Shown: one piece after another, positions 21,805 to 31,522 of the stretch
How positions within the stretch are numbered: the stretch's first letter is position 1
Layout: every line of letters starts with the position of its first letter
Source of the DNA: Sacculina carcini
Lineage: Eukaryota; Arthropoda; Thecostraca; Sacculinidae
Length of the DNA stretch: 64,000 bases
Direction: 5' to 3'
Assembly: GCA_916048095.2 (NCBI GenBank)
Contig: OU696579.1
Location: forward strand, 3,375,235-3,439,234
Position numbers and translations under genes: made by a program
The notes under the pieces: generated by a model
Told to the model about the DNA's origin: nothing
What the model saw: the letters and a program-made list of their open reading frames with translations, nothing else
Databases searched by the model: none

Positions 21805-21989
21805 TGTTTTGATTTAGCCTTGCCCCACAAGAAACACACTCAGTAAAAGTACACTCTCATATTTCATGCACAGTACACGTCACAATCAGCGCACACCAAT
21901 ACTAATCCAGCACAACTACACACATGTCAATCTCACATCACTTGCATACGCGCATACACAAAGTTCCAGTCAGCAATAACACACAATCA
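21805..21989 (-). repeat. LTR of Gypsy-1 (5' LTR)
   Basis: On the minus strand this LTR ends AAATCAAAACA and is followed directly by TGGCACAGCCG, which has the TGG start of a primer binding site. The first gag ATG overlaps this junction (ACATGGCACAG). Its outer side meets LINE-A sequence at 21990. Confidence 0.65.
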
Positions 21990-22412
21990 GTGTAGTCGGG
22001 TCATATTCAACTGCGCAGGAGCGCACTCAGTAACGCGTAGGGGATCTAATTCCCAACAACACCTATAAACTGTGATCAAATCTCTGAACCTCCTAACTTT
22101 CAGCGTTGTCAAACCTAACTTCTTTTGTCTATCGAAATATGTCAAATGTTTGATGCTTCCTAATATTTTTGTGGCTGATTTGTGTACATACTCCAATTCA
22201 TACATTCATACATTACAATTCATATTCATGATTTGTGTACATACTCCATTCCATAATATGTTTTTCAAATGAGGACTCCAAACAATTATTGTGTATTCCA
22301 ATGTTGGCCGAATGGTGGATGTAATCAACTTGGCTGGTATCTTTTCATCAATATATGAAGAAGATGCTTCTATGTTCGCTAACTTGTTGTTCACTTTCTT
22401 TACTATATTATA
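21990..22412 (-). pseudogene. LINE-A ORF2 C-terminal part (part 2 of 3)
   Basis: Minus-strand LINE sequence reading NNKLANIEASSSYIDEKI, TIRPTLEYTIIVWSPHLKN and KLGLTTLKVRRFRDLITVYR, the region downstream of RT in CR1/Jockey-like LINEs (usual form RPTLEYASPVWSP and R-L-GLPTL-RR-RGD). It has small frame changes, for example near 22206. It is cut by Gypsy-1 at 21989 and by LINE-B' at 22413. Confidence 0.7.
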
Positions 22413-22638
22413 GCCCTATACTATATTATATTTTTCTATATTCCCATTATATATTTTCTCTCTTTCCATTATATGCTCTATTACATTACATTATTCATAT
22501 ATGTATATGTGTATGCATGTGTATGTGTGCGTGTGTATGTTTCGTGTGCTTATGTTTGTGTGTATGTGTGTATGTATGTGTTCAATTTTGCAAGCACCTA
22601 TGTACTTTCGGTCAATTTGTGCTCCATATTTTTGTCCC
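22413..22638 (+). mobile_element. LINE-B' 3' fragment, left part
   Basis: Matches the LINE-B 3' UTR (about 17840-18058), including TTCTCTCTTTCCATTATAT and CAAGCACC(T)ATGTACTTTC. It is interrupted at 22638 by the LTR dimer and resumes at 31291. TTATA occurs at both outer edges (22408-22412 and 31389-31393), and the tandem copy of the target at about 31592-31620 is unoccupied. Confidence 0.75.
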
Positions 22639-22834
22639 TGTCGGATCGTGGAACACGGTCGCTACGCACTACGCACACATTCACTCACTACGCACGTACA
22701 ACGCACAACGGTTCACTCGTACGGCACAACGTCGCTCCCTTCACTCCTGCACCAACACTCAACACACCGCCCGAGATGATACTGACTGCCCGGCGTCAGC
22801 GTCATGAACTTGCGTAGGCTCCGCCCACTTGTAC

Positions 22835-22928
<94 letters not shown>

Positions 22929-23011
22929 TACCGTACACAGGCACACACTGACAGACATACACTAAGCGCGCGCATGCAGCCCAATGGTGTGCTGCCTATA
23001 TTTCACTGACA
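22639..23011 (-). repeat. LTR 1 of the dimer (373 bp)
   Basis: Starts TGTCGGATCG and ends TTCACTGACA on the plus strand. It differs from the other two LTRs mainly in the length of its internal (CA)n tract (about 22837-22922). Confidence 0.92.
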
Positions 23012-25828
23012 TGCCCCCCAGGCAGCACAACTTCGATCCTGACAATATCTCTGAGGAGGTCTCAACGTCGTTCGGTCTCGTAGCTGCATGCCAAAGGGTT
23101 CCACATTCTGTTCAACCGACCGAGTGAAATCTTCATCTGGCACCACGTCTTCCTCTGTTTCCGCCAACTGCCGTGCCGGCTCGGCCATGCCTATTTGCTG
23201 ATGGGCTGGACTTGGCCGCATATTGTGTTCATAAGGTCCTGCAGCGGACGTAGGCTCTGTAGCTGCTGAACCTTCTTTTCTGACATGAGCGACGTGCCGC
23301 TTCACGCCATCTTCCAGTGTCACACTCCAAGGACCGACGCACTTCACACGATGTGGGCCGCTCCACTCTGACGTGCAGCGATTATCACGTGGTCGCAGGA
23401 ATACAAAATCGCCGACGCTATATGGTGGGGTTGAAGTACCGACTCTTGTATTCTCCCGCCAACTCTTATCAAGATGTGAATCAGTTGATTCACGCAGAGC
23501 CGTCAGTCCTGGCAGCGCTGGTAGTGCATTAAACACGCTCACAAACGGCTGCTCACCAGTGGCCTGACTAGTTGTCACGTTATACCAAAAGACCGCAGTT
23601 TCAACATCATAACCAGATTTTTGCGCCATCCGCTTCACGGTGCGGTGAACTCTCTCACATAAACCATTGCCCTGGTGTCGATAGGCACAGGAGAACACCA
23701 GCTCAACACACCAATTGTTCAGAAGCTGCTCAAACACTGTGCTGCGGAACACAGGAGCGTTGTCACAGAAAATCGACTGAGGAGGGCCAAATTCCACAAA
23801 AACACTTTTCAGAGCAGAAGTAACTGAATTTCCGCATTCCGATCTCAATTGTTTCCAGACTGTATAGCGGGAGCAGCAGTCTATCACGCTGATATATGCC
23901 GTGTGATTGAAATACGTGATATCTACTGGCAGTCTTTGCCACACAGCATCAGTCTCCAGTGAACCATGTTTGTATTTGACTCGCACAGCAGGATCAATTC
24001 TGCGACATGTGTCACACTTCTCCACTACGGTCTTCACCGCATCGCGACTCACTCTCGGAGATACCTTGCTCACCAGCTCTCTTGTGCGGTCGACTCCCAT
24101 GTGTCCAGTTCGTTTATGAACCGACTCAATCATGTTTTGCGACACATCCTTCCATGCACCGAAGCAATGAGTGGTAGATTTCACCTTGATGAACGGCGGT
24201 AACCGTGTCAGCTTGTCGGCGAGGTTACTAGCTGTGTCAACATATGTAACGCTCATCTCAAGCGAATAATCATCGATCATTTCTCGCAGAATGTCCAGCC
24301 TTCGCTTTACAAGCATATCCGATAATCCATGCGATTTGATACGGTGGCTGTTTTTCACGATACTGGTGATCCATCCATGTACAACCCGAGAGTCTGTTTT
24401 CAATTCCAGACACTTTAATCCCCACTTCAGGCACAAGCTCACTCCTTTAATTGCAGCACTTAATTCGGCAACGTTTATGTGCGCGCTATCATCTGATTTG
24501 CGCAACCAGCAACCGTCTTCAATGTGATTTCCATTCACAGTCACAACAACGCCAATAGCGAGATTGCTTGCGTCTGTCCACACCACAGGCACTCCACCCA
24601 ACACGGACCAAACTCCACACACCGGATCGTTAACAGCTACCTCCGCGGCTGTTTTTCTCACAAGGTCTTCAACATCCACACTAACATTTCTGTCGCATGA
24701 GCTTCGGCTACTATCATCATTAGCAGAAGCACACCGCCTGATCCAACCGCACACCACCCGCAGCCACCCTGCACATGGGTAATGGCCAATCCACTTGCCA
24801 CATATTGAAAATAATTCTCGTTTCGTGAGCGTTGCAGGTATTGCCGGCAGAGTACCCTCCCTACTCCACTGGAATCCACTCGGAGTATTATCAATTCGTA
24901 GACCGAGTATGTTTCCGCTGCCTAGTGGCTGAGGGTCCTTAGTAACCAGCCCGAACCGTCTCAGATGGGTCTGCACGTCACGAGGTCTGATTTTGCCGCT
25001 ATCCACAATGACATCATCGATGTAGGAATCAACAGCGCCACGAAACAGAGGGACGTCTTCAAGTATGCGCTTCATGACGGCACACATACCTTTAGGACCA
25101 ATGCTTAGGCCGAAGCCCAGGCGTGTCATGACATATTTCTCGCCTTGAACTTCAACCACCTGAAAACGATAAAGATCCTTGGCAACAAACAACTGGAGGT
25201 ATGCCTTTCTCAGATCTACAATTACCACCTGATCACCCATAGTACGCCAATACCGCAGTTTTTCATCACACACTGCTGCATCTAGTCCTGGCGCACTGTG
25301 TATATGTGAATTCAGCCGCCTATAATCAAGCACAGGTCTCACTTTCCCTTTTTTGTCCTGTCTCACTGCCATCAGTGGTATGGTCGCACCGATGGGTCCA
25401 TGCTCACTCTCCTTGTATGGGATCAAAATTTTCTCCTCAATCCACGTCTGCACTTCCCTGTCAAACTCAGCTAGATCTTGCTGACTTACATTGTAATTGC
25501 GGCCAAATATTATTTGTTCAGGACCGCCTTGTTTCCAGATCCACCGGATAGTCCAGTGCTTGCCATCAAACTCTGCAGTGAAATCCTGTTCCTTGATTGA
25601 TACCACTGGTGAGGGTGGCAATGTACAGGCTGCTAGACTGGCCGGAGTGCGAGCAATTGACGTCATCTTCGTTTTTTGACCTCCCAACAACGCACCGCCG
25701 TTGCCATCCACGTAAACACCACCGGCTGCTTTTATAGCGTCCATTCCAAGAATAACATCAAACGGAGGATTCACATCTGACTCAACAATCCACGCCACAA
25801 TAGAGTGAATAACGACTGGTCCAGACAA
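23003..25828 (-). CDS. pol: pol of dimer copy 1 (RT, RNase H, integrase), 941 aa
   Basis: The ORF begins in the protease tail (FDVILGMDAI). RT spans about residues 100-350 with DLRKAYLQLF and the catalytic YIDD at 269-272. RNase H lies about 410-545 with VVWTDAS at 416-421. The integrase zinc site is about 571-608 (H-x3-H ... CDTC). The integrase core has aspartates near 636/650 and 689 and glutamate 725 (GNGLCERVH), the D-D-35-E spacing. The order RT, RNase H, integrase is that of Ty3/Gypsy elements. The reading frame ends a few bases inside the LTR (TGA at 23003-23005). Pol is in a different frame from gag, which such families bridge by known recoding. Confidence 0.88.
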   Translation of the reverse strand: MSGPVVIHSIVAWIVESDVNPPFDVILGMDAIKAAGGVYVDGNGGALLGGQKTKMTSIARTPASLAACTLPPSPVVSIKEQDFTAEFDGKHWTIRWIWKQGGPEQIIFGRNYNVSQQDLAEFDREVQTWIEEKILIPYKESEHGPIGATIPLMAVRQDKKGKVRPVLDYRRLNSHIHSAPGLDAAVCDEKLRYWRTMGDQVVIVDLRKAYLQLFVAKDLYRFQVVEVQGEKYVMTRLGFGLSIGPKGMCAVMKRILEDVPLFRGAVDSYIDDVIVDSGKIRPRDVQTHLRRFGLVTKDPQPLGSGNILGLRIDNTPSGFQWSREGTLPAIPATLTKRELFSICGKWIGHYPCAGWLRVVCGWIRRCASANDDSSRSSCDRNVSVDVEDLVRKTAAEVAVNDPVCGVWSVLGGVPVVWTDASNLAIGVVVTVNGNHIEDGCWLRKSDDSAHINVAELSAAIKGVSLCLKWGLKCLELKTDSRVVHGWITSIVKNSHRIKSHGLSDMLVKRRLDILREMIDDYSLEMSVTYVDTASNLADKLTRLPPFIKVKSTTHCFGAWKDVSQNMIESVHKRTGHMGVDRTRELVSKVSPRVSRDAVKTVVEKCDTCRRIDPAVRVKYKHGSLETDAVWQRLPVDITYFNHTAYISVIDCCSRYTVWKQLRSECGNSVTSALKSVFVEFGPPQSIFCDNAPVFRSTVFEQLLNNWCVELVFSCAYRHQGNGLCERVHRTVKRMAQKSGYDVETAVFWYNVTTSQATGEQPFVSVFNALPALPGLTALRESTDSHLDKSWRENTRVGTSTPPYSVGDFVFLRPRDNRCTSEWSGPHRVKCVGPWSVTLEDGVKRHVAHVRKEGSAATEPTSAAGPYEHNMRPSPAHQQIGMAEPARQLAETEEDVVPDEDFTRSVEQNVEPFGMQLRDRTTLRPPQRYCQDRSCAAWGACQ

Positions 25829-26047
25829 CGATAGACTGATGTTTTTTCATTTTGACATATTTCCGCAAGCATACCATTGAACCATCCATTATCCGCATGT
25901 TCAAATATCCGCTGTGGATTTCATCAGTTGGCATACGCTTGAAGACAAGTGATTCCGAACTGCCCGTATCAATCAAAGCAATGCAAGACTTACCATCTAT
26001 ATACAAGTTGACCACTGGTCCGTGCTGGTACATTGCGGAGGGCCGAC

Positions 26048-26779
26048 TTACAGCGCCGCTGAAGCTGATCCGGCCGACCCCCCACGGGCGTTTCCCGAAC
26101 GGGTACAATTGGTTGACATGTGTCCCCGTTGACCACATGCGAAACACAAGACACCTTCGTTTCGAGATTTTCTGGTCCTGCAGTGCCTAGCTATGTGCTC
26201 CTCTTCTCCGCATTCAAAACAAATCACTTTTTTGACTTTCGACACAGAATAGGCGTGCACAGCACCCGAAAGAGGAGACGATTTATCGACAGTTCCCTGA
26301 CTAACGACAACTTGCTTGGCGCAACTCAACACGTCATCGAGCTTGAGCGTTGAGCCATGCATCGCCCGAACAGTCTCCTGCACAACGGGTGGCAGCCAAC
26401 GAAGAAATTGGCACGCAATCCATTGGTCATTCTCAACTGCAGAAATACACCGACCAAGAGAACGAAGATCCGACATATACTCATCCAGGCTCTCTTCCTT
26501 TCTCCAGCTACGTGCAACAAACTGCTCATATGCCACACACGGAGTGAGTCCAAAAGATTGACGGAGCGCCGCCACAATGGCTGTCTCATCCTGCTTGTCT
26601 CGCTCAGACAGCTGCTGGTACACATGAAATGATTTTCCGACGAGAAAAAACGGAATGACACTCGCTACATTATCCACACCTTTCAAACTGCATGCCAACT
26701 TGAGTTTGTCCAACCAGCTGTCCAGTTCACCGTTACCATCAAACTTTTCCACAATGTCGGTCAACTTCAACGTCTCCAT
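26048..26779 (-). CDS. gag: gag of dimer copy 1, 243 aa
   Basis: Starts METLKLTDIVEKFDGNGELD close behind the LTR leader. The matrix/capsid-like part has DSWLDKLKLACSLKGVDNVA and LRSLGRCIS; near the C-terminus two zinc knuckles read CFECGEEEHIARHC and CFACGQRGHMSTNC. The capsid-like pattern resembles the gag fragments at 19936-20549 and 41473-41857, so the three elements belong to one clade. A protease segment with DTGS follows toward lower coordinates (about 25829-26060) before pol. Confidence 0.85.
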   Translation of the reverse strand: METLKLTDIVEKFDGNGELDSWLDKLKLACSLKGVDNVASVIPFFLVGKSFHVYQQLSERDKQDETAIVAALRQSFGLTPCVAYEQFVARSWRKEESLDEYMSDLRSLGRCISAVENDQWIACQFLRWLPPVVQETVRAMHGSTLKLDDVLSCAKQVVVSQGTVDKSSPLSGAVHAYSVSKVKKVICFECGEEEHIARHCRTRKSRNEGVLCFACGQRGHMSTNCTRSGNARGGSAGSASAAL

Positions 26780-26798
26780 AGCTGTGGCCGAAATAGCT

Positions 26799-26994
26799 TG
26801 TCGGATCGTGGAACACGGTCGCTACGCACTACGCACACATTCACTCACTACGCACGTACAACGCACAACGGTTCACTCGCACGGCACAACGTCGCTCCCT
26901 TCACTCCTGCACCAACACTCAACACACCGCCCGAGATGATACTGACTGCCCGGCGTCAGCGTCATGAACTTGCGTAGGCTCCGCCCACTTGTAC

Positions 26995-27048
<54 letters not shown>

Positions 27049-27131
27049 TACCGTACACAGGCACACACTGACAGACATACACTAAGCGCGCGCATGCAGC
27101 CCAATGGTGTGCTGCCTATATTTCACTGACA
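26799..27131 (-). repeat. LTR 2 of the dimer, shared by both copies (333 bp)
   Basis: Same ends as LTR 1 but a (CA)n tract about 40 bp shorter. It is flanked by the leader of one copy and the polypurine tract of the other, with no target duplication of its own. Confidence 0.92.
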
Positions 27132-29948
27132 TGCCCCCCAGGCAGCACAACTTCGATCCTGACAATATCTCTGAGGAGGTCTCAACGTCGTTCGGTCCCG
27201 TAGCTGCATGCCAAAGGGTTCCACATTCTGTTCAACCGACCGAGTGAAATCTTCATCTGGCACCACGTCTTCCTCTGTTTCCGCCAACTGCCGTGCCGGC
27301 TCGGCCATGCCTATTTGCTGATGGGCTGGACTTGGCCGCATATTGTGTTCATAAGGTCCTGCAGCGGACGTAGGCTCTGTAGCTGCTGAACCTTCTTTTC
27401 TGACATGAGCGACGTGCCGCTTCACGCCATCTTCCAGTGTCACACTCCAAGGACCGACGCACTTCACACGATGTGGGCCGCTCCACTCTGACGTGCAGCG
27501 ATTATCACGTGGTCGCAGGAATACAAAATCGCCGACGCTATATGGTGGGGTTGAAGTACCGACTCTTGTATTCTCCCGCCAACTCTTATCAAGATGTGAA
27601 TCAGTTGATTCACGCAGAGCCGTCAGTCCTGGCAGCGCTGGTAGTGCATTAAACACGCTCACAAACGGCTGCTCACCAGTGGCCTGACTAGTTGTCACGT
27701 TATACCAAAAGACCGCAGTTTCAACATCATAACCAGATTTTTGCGCCATCCGCTTCACGGTGCGGTGCACTCTCTCACATAAACCATTGCCCTGGTGTCG
27801 ATAGGCACAGGAGAACACCAGCTCAACACACCAATTGTTTAGAAGCTGCTCAAACACTGTGCTGCGGAACACAGGAGCGTTGTCACAGAAAATCGACTGA
27901 GGAGGGCCAAATTCCACAAAAACACTTTTCAGAGCAGAAGTAACTGAATTTCCGCATTCCGATCTCAATTGTTTCCAGACTGTATAGCGGGAGCAGCAGT
28001 CTATCACGCTGATATATGCCGTGTGATTGAAATACGTGATATCTACTGGCAGTCTTTGCCACACAGCATCAGTCTCCAGTGAACCATGTTTGTATTTGAC
28101 TCGCACAGCAGGATCAATTCTGCGACATGTGTCACACTTCTCCACTACGGTCTTCACCGCATCGCGACTCACTCTCGGAGATACCTTGCTCACCAGCTCT
28201 CTTGTGCGGTCGACTCCCATGTGTCCAGTTCGTTTATGAACCGTCTCAATCATGTTTTGCGACACATCCTTCCATGCACCGAAGCAATGAGTGGTAGATT
28301 TCACCTTGATGAACGGCGGTAACCGTGTCAGCTTGTCGGCGAGGTTACTAGCTGTGTCAACATATGTAACGCTCAGCTCAAGCGAATAATCATCGATCAT
28401 TTCTCGCAGAATGTCCAGCCTTCGCTTTACAAGCATATCCGATAATCCATGCGATTTGATACGGTGGCTGTTTTTCACGATACTGGTGATCCATCCATGT
28501 ACAACCCGAGAGTCTGTTTTCAATTCCAGACACTTTAATCCCCACTTCAGGCACAAGCTCACTCCTTTAATTGCAGCACTTAATTCGGCAACGTTTATGT
28601 GCGCGCTATCATCTGATTTGCGCAACCAGCAACCGTCTTCAATGTGATTTCCATTCACAGTCACAACAACGCCAATAGCGAGATTGCTTGCGTCTGTCCA
28701 CACCACAGGCACTCCACCCAACACGGACCAAACTCCACACACCGGATCGTTAACAGCTACCTCCGCGGCTGTTTTTCTCACAAGGTCTTCAACATCCACA
28801 CTAACATTTCTGTCGCATGAGCTTCGGCTACTATCATCATTAGCAGAAGCACACCGCCTGATCCAACCGCACACCACCCGCAGCCACCCTGCACATGGGT
28901 AATGGCCAATCCACTTGCCACATATTGAAAATAATTCTCGTTTCGTGAGCGTTGCAGGTATTGCCGGCAGAGTACCCTCCCTACTCCACTGGAATCCACT
29001 CGGAGTATTATCAATTCGTAGACCGAGTATGTTTCCGCTGCCTAGTGGCTGAGGGTCCTTAGTAACCAGCCCGAACCGTCTCAGATGGGTCTGCACGTCA
29101 CGAGGTCTGATTTTGCCGCTATCCACAATGACATCATCGATGTAGGAATCAACAGCGCCACGAAACAGAGGGACGTCTTCAAGTATGCGCTCCATGACGG
29201 CACACATACCTTTAGGACCAATGCTTAGGCCGAAGCCCAGGCGTGTCATGACATATTTCTCGCCTTGAACTTCAACCACCTGAAAACGATAAAGATCCTT
29301 GGCAACAAACAACTGGATGTATGCCTTTCTCAGATCTACAATTACCACCTGATCACCCATAGTACGCCAATACCGCAGTTTTTCATCACACACTGCTGCA
29401 TCTAGTCCTGGCGCACTGTGTATATGTGAATTCAGCCGCCTATAATCAAGCACAGGTCTCACTTTCCCTTTTTTGTCCTGTCTCACTGCCATCAGTGGTA
29501 TGGTCGCACCGATGGGTCCATGCTCACTCTCCTTGTATGGGATCAAAATTTTCTCCTCAATCCACGTCTGCACTTCCCTGTCAAACTCAGCTAGATCTTG
29601 CTGACTTACATTGTAATTGCGGCCAAATATTATTTGTTCAGGACCGCCTTGTTTCCAGATCCACCGGATAGTCCAGTGCTTGCCATCAAACTCTGCAGTG
29701 AAATCCTGTTCCTTGATTGATACCACTGGTGAGGGTGGCAATGTACAGGCTGCTAGACTGGCCGGAGTGCGAGCAATTGACGTCATCTTCGTTTTTTTAC
29801 CTCCCAACAACGCACCGCCGTTGCCATCCACGTAAACACCACCGGCTGCTTTTATAGCGTCCATTCCAAGAATAACATCAAACGGAGGATTCACATCTGA
29901 CTCAACAATCCACGCCACAATAGAGTGAATAACGACTGGTCCAGACAA
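27123..29948 (-). CDS. pol: pol of dimer copy 2, 941 aa
   Basis: Same length and domain order as copy 1 (YIDD, VVWTDAS, CDTC, integrase D/D/E). Only a handful of residues differ. The ORF runs into LTR 2 in the same way as copy 1 runs into LTR 1. Confidence 0.85.
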   Translation of the reverse strand: MSGPVVIHSIVAWIVESDVNPPFDVILGMDAIKAAGGVYVDGNGGALLGGKKTKMTSIARTPASLAACTLPPSPVVSIKEQDFTAEFDGKHWTIRWIWKQGGPEQIIFGRNYNVSQQDLAEFDREVQTWIEEKILIPYKESEHGPIGATIPLMAVRQDKKGKVRPVLDYRRLNSHIHSAPGLDAAVCDEKLRYWRTMGDQVVIVDLRKAYIQLFVAKDLYRFQVVEVQGEKYVMTRLGFGLSIGPKGMCAVMERILEDVPLFRGAVDSYIDDVIVDSGKIRPRDVQTHLRRFGLVTKDPQPLGSGNILGLRIDNTPSGFQWSREGTLPAIPATLTKRELFSICGKWIGHYPCAGWLRVVCGWIRRCASANDDSSRSSCDRNVSVDVEDLVRKTAAEVAVNDPVCGVWSVLGGVPVVWTDASNLAIGVVVTVNGNHIEDGCWLRKSDDSAHINVAELSAAIKGVSLCLKWGLKCLELKTDSRVVHGWITSIVKNSHRIKSHGLSDMLVKRRLDILREMIDDYSLELSVTYVDTASNLADKLTRLPPFIKVKSTTHCFGAWKDVSQNMIETVHKRTGHMGVDRTRELVSKVSPRVSRDAVKTVVEKCDTCRRIDPAVRVKYKHGSLETDAVWQRLPVDITYFNHTAYISVIDCCSRYTVWKQLRSECGNSVTSALKSVFVEFGPPQSIFCDNAPVFRSTVFEQLLNNWCVELVFSCAYRHQGNGLCERVHRTVKRMAQKSGYDVETAVFWYNVTTSQATGEQPFVSVFNALPALPGLTALRESTDSHLDKSWRENTRVGTSTPPYSVGDFVFLRPRDNRCTSEWSGPHRVKCVGPWSVTLEDGVKRHVAHVRKEGSAATEPTSAAGPYEHNMRPSPAHQQIGMAEPARQLAETEEDVVPDEDFTRSVEQNVEPFGMQLRDRTTLRPPQRYCQDRSCAAWGACQ

Positions 29949-30167
29949 CGATAGACTGATGTTTTTTCATTTTGACATATTTCCGCAAGCATACCATTGA
30001 ACCATCCATTATCCGCATGTTCAAATATCCGCTGTGGATTTCATCAGTTGGCATACGCTTGAAGACAAGTGATTCCGAACTGCCCGTATAAATCAAAGCA
30101 ATGCAAGACTTACCATCTATATACAAGTTGACCACTGGTCCGTGCTGGTACATTGCGGAGGGCCGAC

Positions 30168-30911
30168 TTACAGCGCCACTGAAGCTGATCCGGCCGACCC
30201 CCCACGGGCGTTTCCCGAACGGGTACAATTGGTTGACATGTGTCCCCGTTGACCACATGCGAAACACAAGACACCTTCGTTTCGAGATTTTCTGGTCCTG
30301 CAGTGCCTAGCTATGTGCTCCTCTTCTCCGCATTCAAAACAAATCACTTTTTTGACTTTCGACACAGAATAGGCGTGCACAGCACCCGATAGAGGAGACG
30401 ATTTATCGACAGTTCCCTGACTAACGACAACTTGCTTGGCGCAACTCAACACGTCATCGAGCTTGAGCGTTGAGCCATGCATCGCCCGAACAGTCTCCTG
30501 CACAACGGGTGGCAGCCAACGAAGAAATTGGCACGCAATCCATTGGTCATTCTCAACTGCAGAAATACACCGACCAAGAGAACGAAGATCCGACATATAC
30601 TCATCCAGGCTCTCTTCCTTTCTCCAGCTACGTGCAACAAACTGCTCATATGCCACACACGGAGTGAGTCCAAAAGATTGACGGAGCGCCGCCACAATGG
30701 CTGTCTCATCCTGCTTGTCTCGCTGAGACAGCTGCTGGTACACATGAAATGATTTTCCGACGAGAAAAAACGGAATGACACTCGCTACATTATCCACACC
30801 TTTCAAACTGCATGCCAACTTGAGTTTGTCCAACCAGCTGTCCAGTTCACCGTTACCATCAAACTTTTCCACAATGTCGGTCAACTTCAACGTCTCCATA
30901 GCTGTGGCCAA
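30168..30911 (-). CDS. gag: gag of dimer copy 2, 247 aa
   Basis: Near-identical to copy 1 gag, with the frame open four codons further upstream (MATAMETLKL). Same two zinc knuckles. The protease part follows toward lower coordinates, as in copy 1. Confidence 0.85.
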   Translation of the reverse strand: MATAMETLKLTDIVEKFDGNGELDSWLDKLKLACSLKGVDNVASVIPFFLVGKSFHVYQQLSQRDKQDETAIVAALRQSFGLTPCVAYEQFVARSWRKEESLDEYMSDLRSLGRCISAVENDQWIACQFLRWLPPVVQETVRAMHGSTLKLDDVLSCAKQVVVSQGTVDKSSPLSGAVHAYSVSKVKKVICFECGEEEHIARHCRTRKSRNEGVLCFACGQRGHMSTNCTRSGNARGGSAGSASVAL

Positions 30912-30918
30912 AATAGCT

Positions 30919-31114
30919 TGTCGGATCGTGGAACACGGTCGCTACGCACTACGCACACATTCACTCACTACGCACGTACAACGCACAACGGTTCACTCGC
31001 ACGGCACAACGTCGCTCCCTTCACTCCTGCACCAACACTCAACACACCGCCCGAGATGATACTGACTGCCCGGCGTCAGCGTCATGAACTTGCGTAGGCT
31101 CCGCCCACTTGTAC

Positions 31115-31202
<88 letters not shown>

Positions 31203-31285
31203 TACCGTACACAGGCACACACTGACAGACATACACTAAGCGCGCGCATGCAGCCCAATGGTGTGCTGCCTATATTTCACTGACA
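30919..31285 (-). repeat. LTR 3 of the dimer (367 bp)
   Basis: Same ends as LTRs 1 and 2, with a long (CA)n tract (about 31117-31197). Its right edge is followed by the GTCCC target copy at 31286-31290. Confidence 0.92.
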
Positions 31286-31290
31286 GTCCC

Positions 31291-31388
31291 CATACCGCTC
31301 TGTGTCTACACTTTATTACCCTGCTCCTGCTCGTGCCTTTGTCCTCGAAAGTGCGCTATATTAAATACATGTTGTTGTTGTTGTTGTT
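31291..31388 (+). mobile_element. LINE-B' 3' fragment, right part with (TTG)n tail
   Basis: Continues 22638 with CATACCGCTCTGTGTCTACA and ends GTGCGCTATATTAAATACAT plus (GTT)n, matching LINE-B at 18059-18157. Confidence 0.8.
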
Positions 31389-31393
31389 TTATA

Positions 31394-31482
31394 AATGTGA
31401 CTTTCTCGTGAAAGGCTGCTGTGTCTGTATATATGTGTGTATTTATGTATGTGTGTATGTACGTATGTATGCGTGTGTGTTT

Positions 31483-31522
<40 letters not shown>

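Larger units (their letters stand above)
14067..21989 (-). mobile_element. Gypsy-like LTR retrotransposon fossil (Gypsy-1), nested
   Basis: This LTR fossil is inserted in LINE-A. Parts on the minus strand, 5' to 3', are: a short LTR (21805-21989), gag (about 20983-21805), CCHC zinc knuckles and aspartic protease with LPDSGAD (18905-19501), reverse transcriptase (about 18170-18870 and into 15661) with VDDVMLYD, RNase H (about 15206-15660), and the other LTR (14067-14257). Integrase was not seen. Three other elements lie inside it: a LINE fragment with a SINE (14258-15205), LINE-B (15680-18157) and a gag-only LTR element (19520-21058). The LTRs are about 90 percent alike over 180 bp by eye, so it is old. 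It is broken, with several breaks besides the insertions. Confidence 0.75.
22639..31285 (-). mobile_element. Tandem dimer of a Gypsy-type LTR retrotransposon (LTR-int-LTR-int-LTR)
   Basis: Three LTRs (22639-23011, 26799-27131, 30919-31285) alternate with two internal regions of identical length (3787 bp each). The outer edges carry a single pair of GTCCC duplications (22634-22638 and 31286-31290); none flanks the middle LTR. Each internal region reads, on the minus strand, leader AGCTATTTCGGC, gag with two CCHC knuckles, protease, RT, RNase H, integrase and polypurine tract TGGGGGGCA. The two copies differ by roughly 15-20 substitutions over 3.8 kb by eye, so the dimer is young. One copy looks whole; the other has about one apparent break. 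It lies inside LINE-B'. Confidence 0.92.

Noticed and set aside
22355-22817. 150-codon plus ORF with CVCMCMCAC runs
   Set aside because: Microsatellite and LTR translation on the antisense side of LINE-A and the dimer.
23317-24782. Several plus-strand ORFs of 60-83 codons across the dimer
   Set aside because: Antisense shadows of pol; they recur identically in copy 2.
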